DNA of 64,000 bases. It comes from Gossypium raimondii (lineage: Eukaryota > Streptophyta > Magnoliopsida > Malvales > Malvaceae). The notes under the pieces were generated by a model. It saw nothing but the letters and a program-made list of their open reading frames with translations, had not been told where the DNA came from and ran no database searches. The position numbers were made by a program, and so were the translations under genes. Below, piece after piece: positions 1 to 10,442 of the stretch. The DNA lies in assembly GCF_025698545.1 (NCBI RefSeq), contig NC_068569.1, positions 23,002,001 to 23,066,000 on the forward strand, in the 5' to 3' direction. Position 1 is the first letter of the stretch. Every line of letters begins with the position of its first letter.

Positions 1-132
1 GTACTCCGTAACATCCCTAGAGACTTGTTTGACATGGGCAGTGGAAGTAGAGATGGCATTGACGACAGAACACAAACTTTGCCCTTTCTAGAACAAAACT
101 TAGACGAAAACATCCCTAGTACTAGTACATAA
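1..132 (+). CDS. 3' end of the first CACTA transposase ORF (TNP2-like), partial
   Basis: Frame 1 is open from the first base to a TAA at 130-132, giving 43 residues that start VLRNIPRDLFDMG. An acidic, low-complexity tail after a basic-hydrophobic stretch resembles the C-terminus of plant CACTA TNP2-type transposases. The position, just upstream of the Transposase_24-like second gene, fits the usual two-gene order of these elements. The catalytic part would lie off the left edge. Too little is present to identify it on its own. Confidence 0.45.
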   Translation, partial: VLRNIPRDLFDMGSGSRDGIDDRTQTLPFLEQNLDENIPSTST

Positions 133-256
133 TTACGAATTATAATGTAGTAAACTTTTACGATTATTTAATTATATGTAATATCATAATATAAATATTA
201 ATCTTATTGTATATTTCAACTAAGTTTTCAAATATTTCATTTGTATTGCAGATAAA

Positions 257-1954
257 ATGCGGCGACGAAAAGTGCTACAGCTAAGCCTGGTTCCAGGTAC
301 TCCAAACTCTGCGGAAACAAACAGCACTGATCAACAGACTGCTATTGGGTCTTCGAATATTTCTATTACACCTGAGGAACCTACAGAAATTCAAAGTACT
401 TTAACATTTAATTTAAATGCTTGTTGACTTCTTGTTTATTTATTTTTAAAATTCTTATAACAATATAAAATTTTTCAGTTGAAAATGGTGGGACGCGAAG
501 AGTTCGAGGGCGTACGCTACTGAGGGATTTATACGAGCTAGATCAGCCGAGCGTGTCAAAGTATGCAGTAATAGCTTTGGTCAGCTTGTTGGATCAGAAG
601 CTCGTCTTTTAGCAGGATACTTAGGCATTCTAGCACGGAATGCAAATATGTTGCCAATTAACTTTGAGACATGGCGACAAATGCCCGATAGTAACAAGAA
701 CCAAGCTCTTGATAACGTTAAGGTAACAAAACGTTAATGTCATTTATAATACTTGGGTTTAAGTTTCAATTATATTAACTTTCTTAGCTTCTGTTCTTTG
801 TAGGCGAGATTTGCTCTAGAGGTCTCCGATGCTTATGTAAAAAAGGCATTGGGAAAAAGATGGAGAGACCATAAGAGCACATTAAAGAAAGACTATTTTA
901 AGACAAAAACAACCCTGGACGAGAGATTACAAAATGTCCCGCCAGGAATGCTAAGGTATCAGTGGGAAGAGGTCGTTAGATTTTGGACTTCGAAGAAAGG
1001 AGAGGTATGTGTTACTAAAACAATCTTAATTTTGGTTTATATTATTTATTAATCAACGTACTAATAATTTCATAACGTAGGATCGTGAACGAGTTGGAAA
1101 ATGTAGTAGGCAGAAACAGAAATTCACTCACACAGCTGGGTCTAAAAGTTTTGCTTGTGTAGCTCACTCTGAGGTATTTTGAACTTTGTAATTCTGTCAG
1201 ATTTTTATTACTTTCTATCAAATAATATTTTTACTACTGTATTATAGGAACTGTCGTCCGGTCAGAAAGTTGGACGCCTTCAACTTTTTGACATTACACA
1301 TAGGAAGAAAGATGGGAACCCTATGACTCCTGAAGCTGCAGAAATTATGGTACGTTTGCTTAATACAATTTGACTTGTTTTAATATTTTACAATGTATAT
1401 TTTCTAATTGTTTATTTCATTTCTTGTAATGCAAATTTTGTTAAGTTATGTTGCATTTGTTTTTTTAATAAATATTGTGTTCCTAACAATGTGATTTATT
1501 GTTGTAGGATAAACTAAAGGATAAAAAAGCGGAGTACGAAGCGATTGCTTCCAGTGATGGTTCTGTTCATATTGAAGACATTGATAATCGTATTATCACT
1601 GATGTTTTGGGTTCTGAAAGGTACGGTCGGGTTCGATTTCAAGGATCTTTTGTTAGCCCAACCCAATATTTTGGATCTAGCTCGCAACAATACATGCCTT
1701 CGGGGGGTCAGGCTCAAGCTGAAGTCCAGAGGTTAAGAGACCAGATGGCTCAGATGCAAGCGACAACAGTTGAGCAAATTACACAACTTAAAGCGGAGGC
1801 AGCAGCGAGAGAAGCTGAGGTTCAACGGAAGTATGAAGAACTCCAGATACAGCTAAAAGTAGAAGCGGCAGAGAGGGAAGCAGAGCAGACTAGAAAGTAC
1901 GATAAACTCCAGAAGCAGCTTCAGAATATGATGAAGATGTTTCAACAGTCGTAA
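257..1954 (+). pseudogene. CACTA second gene: Transposase_24 (Ptta/En/Spm) family protein, frameshifted
   Basis: Exons inferred from splice sites and frame are about 257-430, 479-723, 804-1004, 1081-1173, 1250-1348 and 1509-1954, with the stop TAA at 1952-1954. The product starts MRRRKVLQL, has the family core (segments such as KKALGKRWRDHKSTLKK and MLRYQWEEVVRFW) and ends in a charged, Glu/Gln/Lys-rich coiled coil of about 80 residues. In plant CACTA elements this second protein is thought to help bind the subterminal repeats. Around 545-550 the ORF must change frame: the reading before it (RDLYELDQ) and after it (ERVKVCSNSFGQ) are in different frames with no splice sites, so a one-base loss is likely. 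The donor of the exon ending near 430 is uncertain. Confidence 0.75.
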
Positions 1955-2195
1955 CCACCGTCGTCTTAGACTATCGTGTAAATTTTTTTATCATTTTAAC
2001 TTTATATTATCATTTTACCTTTTAACATATTTGTAAGAATAATATGAATTTTATTCCATTTATTGAAATTTATTATATATTATTCATTTAATTTTAAATG
2101 TTATATAGATTTATTGCTTTCGGTTGGTTTAGATTTTAGTTTCTTCTGATTTTTTGTTACAGGTGGTATAAAAATATATAAAATATTCTTTTATA

Positions 2196-2720
2196 AAGCT
2201 GCTCAATTTATCGGCGTTTGTGGGAAAAGTGCCGCTAAAGATTAATGCATTTAGTGGCGTTTTCATAAAAAGCGTCGCTAAAAGCCAAGGTCTTTTAGCG
2301 GCGTTTGTGACCAAAGCGCCGCTAAAGGTCAACATATATAGCGGCGTTTGTAAATAAAGCGCCGCTATAGGCTAATGTATTTGCGGCGTTTGTACTGAAA
2401 GCGCCGCTAAAGGTCAAGGTATCTAGTGGCGTTTGTAAATAAAGCGCCGCTATAGGCTAATGTTTTTTTGCGGCGTTTTTAGTGAAAGCGCCGCTAAAGG
2501 TCAAGCTCTTTAGCGGCGTTTTAGGTTTAAGCGCCGCTAAAGATAATAACCTTTAGCGGCGCTAAATTCACAAACGCCGCTAAAGGCCGTGACTTTTAGC
2601 GGCGTTTGTTTCTATAAACGCCGCTAAAGTTAACGACACATTCAATAGCGGCGTTATTTGCGGCGCATGACGAAGCGCCACTAAAAGTTTTTGCGACGCT
2701 AAAAAGCGCCGCTAAATGTT
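2196..2720. repeat. CACTA subterminal repeat array
   Basis: About a dozen short units of the form TTTAGCGGCGTTTGT or AGCGCCGCTAAAGG occur in alternating orientation, spaced by 15-30 bases, up to the terminal inverted repeat. Many neighbouring pairs can fold into hairpins. In CACTA elements such arrays are the binding sites of the element's second protein. The GC content is far above the surrounding AT-rich DNA. Confidence 0.85.
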
Positions 2721-2735
2721 TGTTTTGGTGTAGTG

Positions 2736-3870
2736 AGTTCTTCATATTTTCTTTGAGTCTCTGCTTCTCTCGATGTTGCCTCTGCTTTAAGTTGAGCAAT
2801 TTACTCAACTGTGTTTGCTTGCATCTGAGCCATCTAGTCTCTTAACCTCTGAATTGCATGTATTGCTGCAAGCTAAATCCAAAATATTGGGTTGGGTTAA
2901 CAAAAGATCCTTGAAATCAAACCCGACCATACCTTTTAGGACCCAAAACTTCAGTAATAATTCAGTTATCAATGTCGTCAAGATTAACAAAACTATCACT
3001 CGAAGCGATCACTTCATACTCCGCCCTTTTATCCATTAGTTTCTCCTAATAAATCAATCAAAGAGTTAGAAACGAAATATATAATCAAAACAAGAACAAA
3101 ATTTATAATCAAAACAAGTGCAACATAACTTAACATTATTTGCATTACAAACGATGAATTAAATCATTAAAATTAAACATGATAAATATTAAAAATAATT
3201 TAAATTTTATTAAGTAAATATACCATAATTTATGCAGCTTCAGTAATCATAAGAGATTCATCTTTCTTTCTATGTTTAATGTCAAAAAACTGAAGGCGTC
3301 CAACTTTTTGACCAGACGACAGTTTCAACAATATAGTAGGGAAAATATTATTTAGTAGAAAGTAATTAATATTTGACATAATTAATAAATTCAAAATACC
3401 TTGTCATCAACTACACAAACAAAACTTTTCAACTCAGCTGTGTGTGTGAATTTTTGTTTTTGCCTACTTGTAGTTCCAACTCGCTCACAATCCTAAATTA
3501 TGAAATTATTATTACGTTTATAGTAAATACTACAAACCAAAATAATTATAAGAGTTTGGAAGTACGTAATACCTCTCCTTTCTTTGAATTTCAAAATCTA
3601 ATTGCATCTTCCCATTGGTACCTCAGCATTCCCAGCGAGACATTTCATAATTTCTCTTCAAGACTTATATTTTTCTTAAAATGTTCCTTCTTTAAAGCAC
3701 TTTTATGGTCTCTCCATTTTTTTTCTAAAGTCTTCTTCACGTAATTATCCGAGACCTCTAAAGCAAATCTCTCCTGGAAATAACACAAGTTTAGAAAGTA
3801 AATATAAATGAAACTTAAATCAAAGTATTATAAATTACATTCAAGTTATTACCTTAATATTCAAACTTTA
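2736..3870 (-). pseudogene. Older CACTA second-gene copy, inverted, interrupted and decayed
   Basis: Read on the minus strand, this region reproduces the exon series of the gene at 804-1850: an RWRDHK-type exon (about 3775-3560), the short QKQ-type exon (about 3490-3400), the GRLQLFDI-type exon (about 3330-3240) and the final coiled-coil exon (about 3035-2736). There are in-frame stops, for example after LEEKL in the first of these exons and in the DID-type segment of the last. The gene is cut off at 2736 exactly where the newer CACTA element ends, and homology fades at about 3870. It is a dead copy that served as the insertion target. Confidence 0.8.
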
Positions 3871-5220
3871 TTAATTGTTTTACATTTATTTTTTTACTCG
3901 GATTATGAATATGTCATAATTTAATTAAGAAACTTATATTACTAATATATATTTGTATACTTAAATTTTAATTATATAAGTTCTAATAATATATATGAAT
4001 TCGAGACCTAAATTTTATGTATGAGACTTAACCTGTTAAAGATAGAGAGTAAGGTTATTAATCTTGTACTAGTGAGTGCATATTTTTGTTCTGATACAAG
4101 TATTAATTGGTAATGTTATGTTTGGATGTATCGTTTCAAGTTTATTGATATTTTTACAAATATTTTATATATATATATATATATTATAATTCAATGTTTA
4201 GTTTTTCTAATAAATATATCTTATATATAAATATAAATATAACTCAATTATATTAATATAAATATAATTATTTTGAGAAATTGCATACAAATATATTTAT
4301 ATGCTAATATAAAATATAAAATTATTAATTACATTTAATAACTTAATTTAATGATTATAGTTTAGTTTTAAACGTAATAATAAAAATAAAATTATTAAAA
4401 TTAATTTAAAATATTAAAATCATACAAACACTTTGAAAATCAACAACATTAAAATATTGTATTGACTAATATGCACTAATATGAGAAATGTAACCAATTC
4501 CAGTTATATTAATCGATATACACCGTTTCAGAATAAATCAAAACAATTAATTCTCTTTTCTATATTGATAAAAATTTCAACATGTATCAATTGCACTAGC
4601 TCATTTCGCCTAATTCTATATGTATCGGTTAAAACATTGTGTATCAACTAGTGTATGAATATTGTTAAATATATATAATTACTATTTTTATTATTTCAAT
4701 AAATAATAAAAACTTTATCTTGTTAAAAATACTAAATTTTAACTTTAAGTTTTAACTAACGTAAAGTTTAAAAAATTAAAATTTACAGTAAAAATAAAAA
4801 ATTCAATTATTTATATAACAAACAAGCAAAACAAAACAAAAAAAAACGAAAAATATAAATCTCGAAAAGCTTTTAAATTTTAATATACTTAGTATAAATG
4901 ATCTTATTGTGGATTCTTTTATAATTACGATGTTTACCGTATGAGATGTGAGAAGATAATTTTCTTTCTTTATTTTGGATTTGTTAAAACGTAGAATTTT
5001 ATTTGTAAAATTTATTAACGAATAATTTTATATTTAAAATTTATTTAATTTTTAAATAATGATATATTAAAATACACTATATTAATAGTACAAAATTTAA
5101 TAGAAAAATAATACGTCCGCTAATATATATTAACTAATAAAAGTCAAATTAGTGGAAATATATTAAAAATTTATCATAAAAACTAAAATTATGTGATAAG
5201 ATTTAAATTTTAAACAATGT
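3871..5220. other. AT-rich intergenic DNA, no gene seen
   Basis: This stretch is very AT-rich, with an (AT)n run near 4169-4188. No ORF, RNA gene or clear element boundary was found. Confidence 0.6.
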
Positions 5221-5284
5221 ACCAGTCAAGGCGACCAATTTCGGCATTGAGAACCATGATAGACTTAAATGTCTCCTTTGTATG

Positions 5285-5292
5285 CCACGTGT
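5285..5292 (+). promoter_or_regulatory. G-box/ABRE-like site upstream of the Tubby-like gene
   Basis: CCACGTGT with a CACGTG core lies about 670 bases before the start codon of the Tubby-like gene. CACGTG is the core bound by plant bZIP and bHLH factors, including ABA-response factors. A chance match is possible. Confidence 0.35.
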
Positions 5293-5449
5293 CCAGGTGC
5301 AATTTGCAGCTAACTCTGAAAATAAAAGGAAAAAAACCCGCCAATTAAATCAATGGACAAGATTGAAAATTAATAAAAACAGAAAATAAAAAGAAATATA
5401 CTTTTTTTCAAAAATTACAAGTTGTTTAAATTAGAATCTAAGATAAACA

Positions 5450-5955
5450 GAAAGGAAAAAGGAAAAGAAAAGGGCAGGGCCTTCATTGTGCAGGTAGTCG
5501 CCGTCGTACAGCAGCGGAGAGAGAGGCGGAGATAGAGAGAATGGGAGAGAGAAGATGAACAATTGAACCGCCAATCTTTAAAGAAAGAAAAAAAAAAAAC
5601 GGATGCGAACTTCAAGGTTTCTCATCCCATTAGATTCTCTCTCTCTCGGTCTCTTTTTTCTTCTCATTGTTCGGAGATCGTGTACATTCTCCATTTCGCC
5701 TCTCCCTATAGCGTTTTCCGATGAATTCGTCTCATTTCTCTGGAAATTTTTAATATTTTCCAACATTTCCTCTTCGCATTTTAAATTTTTTGAAGATTTT
5801 CCCTCAAAGGCATCTCTTTCCAATTTGGATCCAATAACAGCAGAAGAACACAAATCTATCAAGTAAACTTCAAACATTTCATCTTTTATCGTTTCCTTTT
5901 CACCTATTGTGATCCATCGTTATTTTCCAGCTCTATCAAACCAAAATCAAGAAAA
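5450..5955 (+). promoter_or_regulatory. 5' leader of the Tubby-like gene with CT-rich tract and probable leader intron
   Basis: A GA/CT-rich stretch (about 5515-5660, including CTCTCTCTCTC near 5636) precedes the coding start, as is common at plant transcription starts. A small leader intron is plausible from AA|GTAAAC at 5863 to TTTTCCAG ending at 5930 (68 bases). The start codon at 5956 follows shortly after. The transcription start itself cannot be fixed from sequence. Confidence 0.4.
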
Positions 5956-7675
5956 ATGCCATTAAAAACTTTTATTCGGGAATTTGGAAATATATCAAAT
6001 AAAAGTCCAGGGAGGAAAGATAACCATAGGCGTGGACGATCCCATATTGCACCAGAAGCTGCTTCTTCTTCTTCTTCTTCTTCTTCTTCATCTTCTTCTT
6101 CTACGTTATCATTAGCTGGTTCTTCAACTCCAATCATCGAGCAAGGGCAATGGGCAAATTTGCCTCCGGAATTACTTTTAGATATAATACAAAGAGTGGA
6201 AACAAAGGAAATATGTTGGCCAGGAAGGAGAGATGTGGTTGCTTGTGCTTCCGTTTGTAAGTCGTGGAGGGAAATTACTAAAGAAATTGTTAAAACACCG
6301 GAGCAATGTGGCTTATTTACTTTCCCCATATCTTTAAAGCAGGTGAAGTGTTAATATTCTTTTTTCTTTTTCCTTTTTATTGGAAATTTTCGGTTTGATA
6401 TTTCGTTTACCGATGTTATTTTCTCGGGGGTGGTTTAGCCTGGACCAAGGGATGCCCCCATTCAATGCTTTATTAGGAGGGAAAGAGAAACTTCAACATA
6501 TCGATTGCATCTGGGTCTCAGTCCTGGTTAGTTCTCATTTTTCTATCTTTTCTTTAATGAAAATGAGTGTTTTTATTCTTAAAACTGCATGTTAGCTTAG
6601 TAATATGTTTATAGGGATGCATTATAAATAAATTGTGATTTATGGAATGTACACTTAAAATCAAATCCAAATCATGTATACGATTGCACCAAATTAAAAT
6701 CCTTGAATTAAAAGACTCATCCTTACGTTTATATAACTGGTTTTTATTAGTTTTATTTACGAATTTACATTTTTACAGCTTTGTCTGGTGATTTGAGTAA
6801 ACAGTTGTTGGTAGCGAAGAGAGTTAGAAGGGCTACCTGCACTGATTTTTTGATATATTTAAAGGGGGATGATTTCTCAAAATCAAGCAACGATTATATT
6901 GGAAAACTTAGGTAAGCTTTTTGATGGGTGAAAATTGTTATTAGTTTTTTCTTCTTTCTTAAGGGTTGGTTAGTTCTTTCTGCAATTTAAAGAGGGAAGC
7001 TTTAACAGGTCTAATTTCCTGGGATCCAAGTTCAACATTTTCGAGAGCCAACCTCAATATGATTCTACTGCACAATCCAGTCCTCGATCACGTTGGAAAA
7101 CTTACTTGAAGTCGGTGCCTCCGAAGGTCCCTACGATTAGCTTGAACACTGCCAGTATATCTTATGAGCTCAATGTTCTTCGCACCAAAGGTCCAAGGAG
7201 ATTGAAGTGTATTATGTACTCGATCCCAGTCTCCTCGCTCGAAGAAGGAGGAACTGCTCGAACACCAACGGCATTCGCAAATTGCCCTGATGAGGATCCT
7301 TCTCCACCGGTAGATTCCAAAGGAAAGAAGCCACGCATGGGATTCAACTCAACTGTCTGTGGAAAGCCTCCAAAATCAGTGCAAAGTACAGCATTAGCTT
7401 TGAAAAATAAAGCTCCTAGATGGCATGAACAGTTGCAGTGTTGGTGCCTAAATTTTAAAGGACGAGTTACCGTTGCTTCTGTAAAGAATTTCCAGTTGGT
7501 GGCCGCTGCAGAGCCGGGCCATAACATTGCAGTAGCAGAACAAGACAAAGTGATCCTGCAATTCGGGAAGATTGGCAAGGACATTTTCACCATGGATTAT
7601 CGTTACCCACTCTCTGCTTTCCAAGCCTTTGCAATCTGCTTGAGCAGCTTCGGTACAAAACCGGTTTGTGAATGA
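5956..7675 (+). CDS. Tubby-like F-box protein, four exons, 424 aa
   Basis: Exons are 5956-6342, 6439-6526, 6779-6911 and 7009-7675. All junctions are GT-AG, keep frame, and reproduce the Tubby-like sequence across each joint (SLKQ|PGPRDAPIQC, LGLSP|ALSG, GKLR|SNFLG). The protein has a 13-residue poly-Ser run (about 37-49), an F-box (about 66-116, WANLPPELLLDIIQRV... VCKSWREI) and a full C-terminal Tubby barrel ending TKPVCE, matching the usual family end. KR at 172-173 lies in the segment that binds phosphoinositides in Tubby domains. Plant members are thought to tether to the plasma membrane through PI(4,5)P2, to act through SKP1/SCF complexes, and to be released or moved in ABA and stress signalling. 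The gene is intact and of normal length. Assignment to a numbered TLP would need an alignment. Confidence 0.95.
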
Positions 7676-8500
7676 CAATCCCTCTTATTCCCTCTACTTA
7701 TGTGCATGATCATGCTAGTATTTCACAACAATTTGGTTGTACATAATTCTCTCCGGAAGCACTTTAGCTTTTGCCATTTTCATCGGCAACCACTTTTGTT
7801 TCTCTGCACATACTAAGTAATGAAGGCTGTACACATGTATTCTATGTTTAGCATCTATCTATTTTCAAACTGCAAGCTCCAGGCTCTCCCACTGAGCAAG
7901 TTGCTTCATACATTCCACGACTTATGTTTTATGTCATTCAATATACGAGGGAACTATATTTTATGTTGCCTGGGTTGATCACGTAACCCTGAACCGTCCT
8001 TTTCGATTTTGAGTGAAAAGATGCTCATGAGTTTTCCTTCTTCTGCCAGGATTAGAACACTGATTAGAACCCTGCAACCCAGCTTATGAATTTTTTTTTT
8101 TTGAAATATCCTAATCTTATGCAGGGGAAAATTTGGATATGTTAAACTCCCAGGTTTTATTTGTTTTTAACCAATGCTCAAAGTCTATGTTGTTCCAATT
8201 TTCATTTTGCTTGAAGTAGCCATGTCTGAAATAAATTCGGACACACCCACGTTCGATTACAACTGAATCCAAGCGATTGGGGTGGTTGTGTCCTTTTTCA
8301 TTATCTCTGTTTTTTGTTCCAGAGTTGCAACGGCAAGAAGTTTAAATATTAGTCCTTAGCTGAGGTTTTCATGTTGAACCCTTTATTGCTGCTTTTTCCT
8401 GCGTTCTTTTGCAACCTTCTTTATTTCTTTCCCTTCCCCTCTGAGAAATCTATGTCTAACCTATGCCTGTATCTTCTCTATTCAAGTTAAAGACCAAGCC
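7676..8500 (+). other. Probable 3' untranslated region of the Tubby-like gene and downstream DNA
   Basis: There is no ORF of note. Composition is less AT-extreme than typical intergenic DNA here, which fits a transcribed trailer of several hundred bases. A T9-10 run lies near 8092. The poly(A) site cannot be placed. Confidence 0.4.
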
Positions 8501-9930
8501 AAATTATTGGACTGGTGTCAAAATTCCAACATAAATAAATGAATAAACAACTTTTATCCCTTCAAATTGAACCTACAAGATTGAACTATACCACTCTATT
8601 GGTTCTTGTTTGGAGCAAAATCATGCTTTCTTACTATGTTCAAGTAGATCCAAAAATAATATAAACATGTTTCCAAAACTAGTATTACTTGCTTTATTCA
8701 TGGATTCCCTCAAAGTGTGGTCCTCTTATCGTGCCCCTTTAAGATCCAAATGAGTTGACGGCTATATGAGTGGAGTAGACTCCACCAAGTGCTCAAAAGG
8801 CACTGGTCTTTTGCTCTGGCAATCAAAATCCCATACTAATTTTAAAATTGTTCTTATATGTTTTAATTATATAAAAATTTATAATTTCAGAATGGATTGA
8901 GAGATAAATCTAGACGAGATAAATTCAAAATTATATACATAAAAATTGAATCAGAGTCCAAAAAATTTCACAGTTTCAATCAATCCTAAGAGAAAGACCC
9001 ATTGGCAACAGTTTCCCACAAAGCAAACTAATGGGAAGGAACTAACTCACGGCCCACTGGCACAACTTTATCATCAAACAAAGACTCGAGAATTTAATCA
9101 AATCCCTTTCCATCTACAGCATTCTCAACAGCTAGCATCAGGTCACATTTATCATAATTCTAGGCTACTAGCATTATTTTTCACAATATTATTATGAAAA
9201 AAAAGAACAAGTTCAATATAAATATTTCTCTTTCAAAAATATATATTAATTACCTAGTTGCCAAATTACAGAAGAAAATTTCATCTTCCCACTCAGGAAA
9301 AAGGAAATGGCAGAATATGTTACTGTATATTTTGTGGGTTTTAAAATGTATGGTGGAGGATTATATTTTGGAGCATCTATGGTGATGGGGTAGACTGTTT
9401 TGGGATCTAATCCCCACCATCCGATAAATTCTCAAAGAAGTCAACTTGATCCAATAAAAAACAAGAACAAAGAACTAGACTTTCATAAAGAGTCAGTTCT
9501 ATGACACTTGATTCCTGTCCATCAAAAGCATTTGCTTAAGCAAGCGAATCATATCTTGTTTTAACCCTAAATATTCCCCAACTTACAATGAAATAGCAAT
9601 CTACTTCGGCTTAAAAATTCTAAATTCGATTTTTATTGAGTTGAACGGTTTGATCTATTGAACGAGTCAAATTTAAATATTTTTTAACACCATAAAATAA
9701 ACTTGCAAGCTTAATCAATTTGTTATATTTTTTAATTAACATTAAAAACTTTAATTCGATTTAAAACTCACATTGAAATATAGATAAATAAGTCTAATCA
9801 AGTAAAATTAAACAATTCAGTCATTATCTTGAATTAAGCTCAACTTGATTAAATTTAAATCGAATTTCTAGCTCCTCTTAATCACTTAAACTAGATTCAA
9901 CTTGGTTACACCGCTACCCACCACAGATGT
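8501..9930. other. Intergenic DNA, no gene seen
   Basis: Only short, compositionally random ORFs are present, and none resembles a family I know. The right part serves as upstream region of the RADIALIS-like gene. Confidence 0.5.
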
Positions 9931-9934
9931 TGGC

Positions 9935-9945
9935 TCTTTATAAGT
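9935..9945 (+). promoter_or_regulatory. TATA-like box of the first RADIALIS-like gene
   Basis: CTTTATAAGTA lies about 240 bases before the ATG at 10182. The intervening stretch is pyrimidine-rich and ATG-poor, as expected for a leader. This is the best TATA candidate in the upstream 400 bases. Confidence 0.4.
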
Positions 9946-10181
9946 AGCAAGCATAACAAGTTGTTACCTGTACCAGCTCCTTGATTGAGGCAGCAATCTA
10001 GTTTCCCTTGATAGCTAGCTTCTTTCTCTTTTGTTAGTTGCTCTCCTTTTAAGGGTCTAATCTTTGATAGACAAAACATTCTTCGTTTCCAACTTTTTTG
10101 TTCACTTCACATCCAACACATCTAAGCTTTTATTTCCACATTCTTGTTTGTTTTTGACTCATCCCCCTAAGTGCAACAACA

Positions 10182-10442
10182 ATGTCGTCAAGTTCTAAGA
10201 CTTCTTCACGTGATTCTAACTCCTACTGGACTCCAAAGCAAAACAAACTGTTTGAAAAGGCACTCGCTGTATATGACAGGGACACTCCGGACCGCTGGCA
10301 AAAAGTGGCAGCAGCTGTTGGTGATAAAACACCCGAGGAAGTGCGAAGGCACTATGAGATCTTAGTGACGGATGTCAACCATATTGAATCTGGTCAAATC
10401 CCTATACCCGATTATGAAAGCACTGGGAACAACAGTAGATGA
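10182..10442 (+). CDS. RADIALIS-like single-repeat MYB/SANT protein, 86 aa
   Basis: The 86-residue product has one SANT/MYB repeat (about 14-65) with regularly spaced tryptophans (W16, W39), the family hallmark [10 protein letters not shown] and the EEVRRHYE recognition-helix segment, followed by [19 protein letters not shown]-type proteins are small nuclear proteins that compete with larger MYB partners, as in control of floral asymmetry, and are often expressed in restricted tissues. The ATG at 10182 is chosen because a Ser-rich lead-in to the SANT repeat is typical. After the TGA (10440-10442) the frame stays open for seven codons to a good splice donor (AG|GTAAG at 10466) in the same phase as the intron of the paralogue at 42418-42886. 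The protein may therefore have lost a short C-terminal exon. Confidence 0.9.
   Translation: MSSSSKTSSRDSNSYWTPKQNKLFEKALAVYDRDTPDRWQKVAAAVGDKTPEEVRRHYEILVTDVNHIESGQIPIPDYESTGNNSR

Larger units (their letters stand above)
1..2735 (+). mobile_element. CACTA (En/Spm-type) DNA transposon, right-hand part; left end outside the window
   Basis: The right end is precise. Positions 2721-2735 read TGTTTTGGTGTAGTG, the reverse complement of CACTACACCAAAACA, a canonical CACTA terminal inverted repeat. Inside that end lies about 0.5 kb of subterminal repeats (2196-2720) rich in AGCGCCGCTAAA and its complement. Further in are the remains of two element genes: the tail of a first transposase ORF (ending at 132) and a second, intron-containing Transposase_24-like gene (257-1954). 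The element interrupts an inverted older relative at 2736. The left terminus and the 3-bp target duplication cannot be checked because they lie before position 1. Confidence 0.88.

Noticed and set aside
2129-2808. Minus-strand frames over the CACTA subterminal repeats
   Set aside because: Ala/Ser-rich readings of the AGCGCCGCT repeats, not genes.
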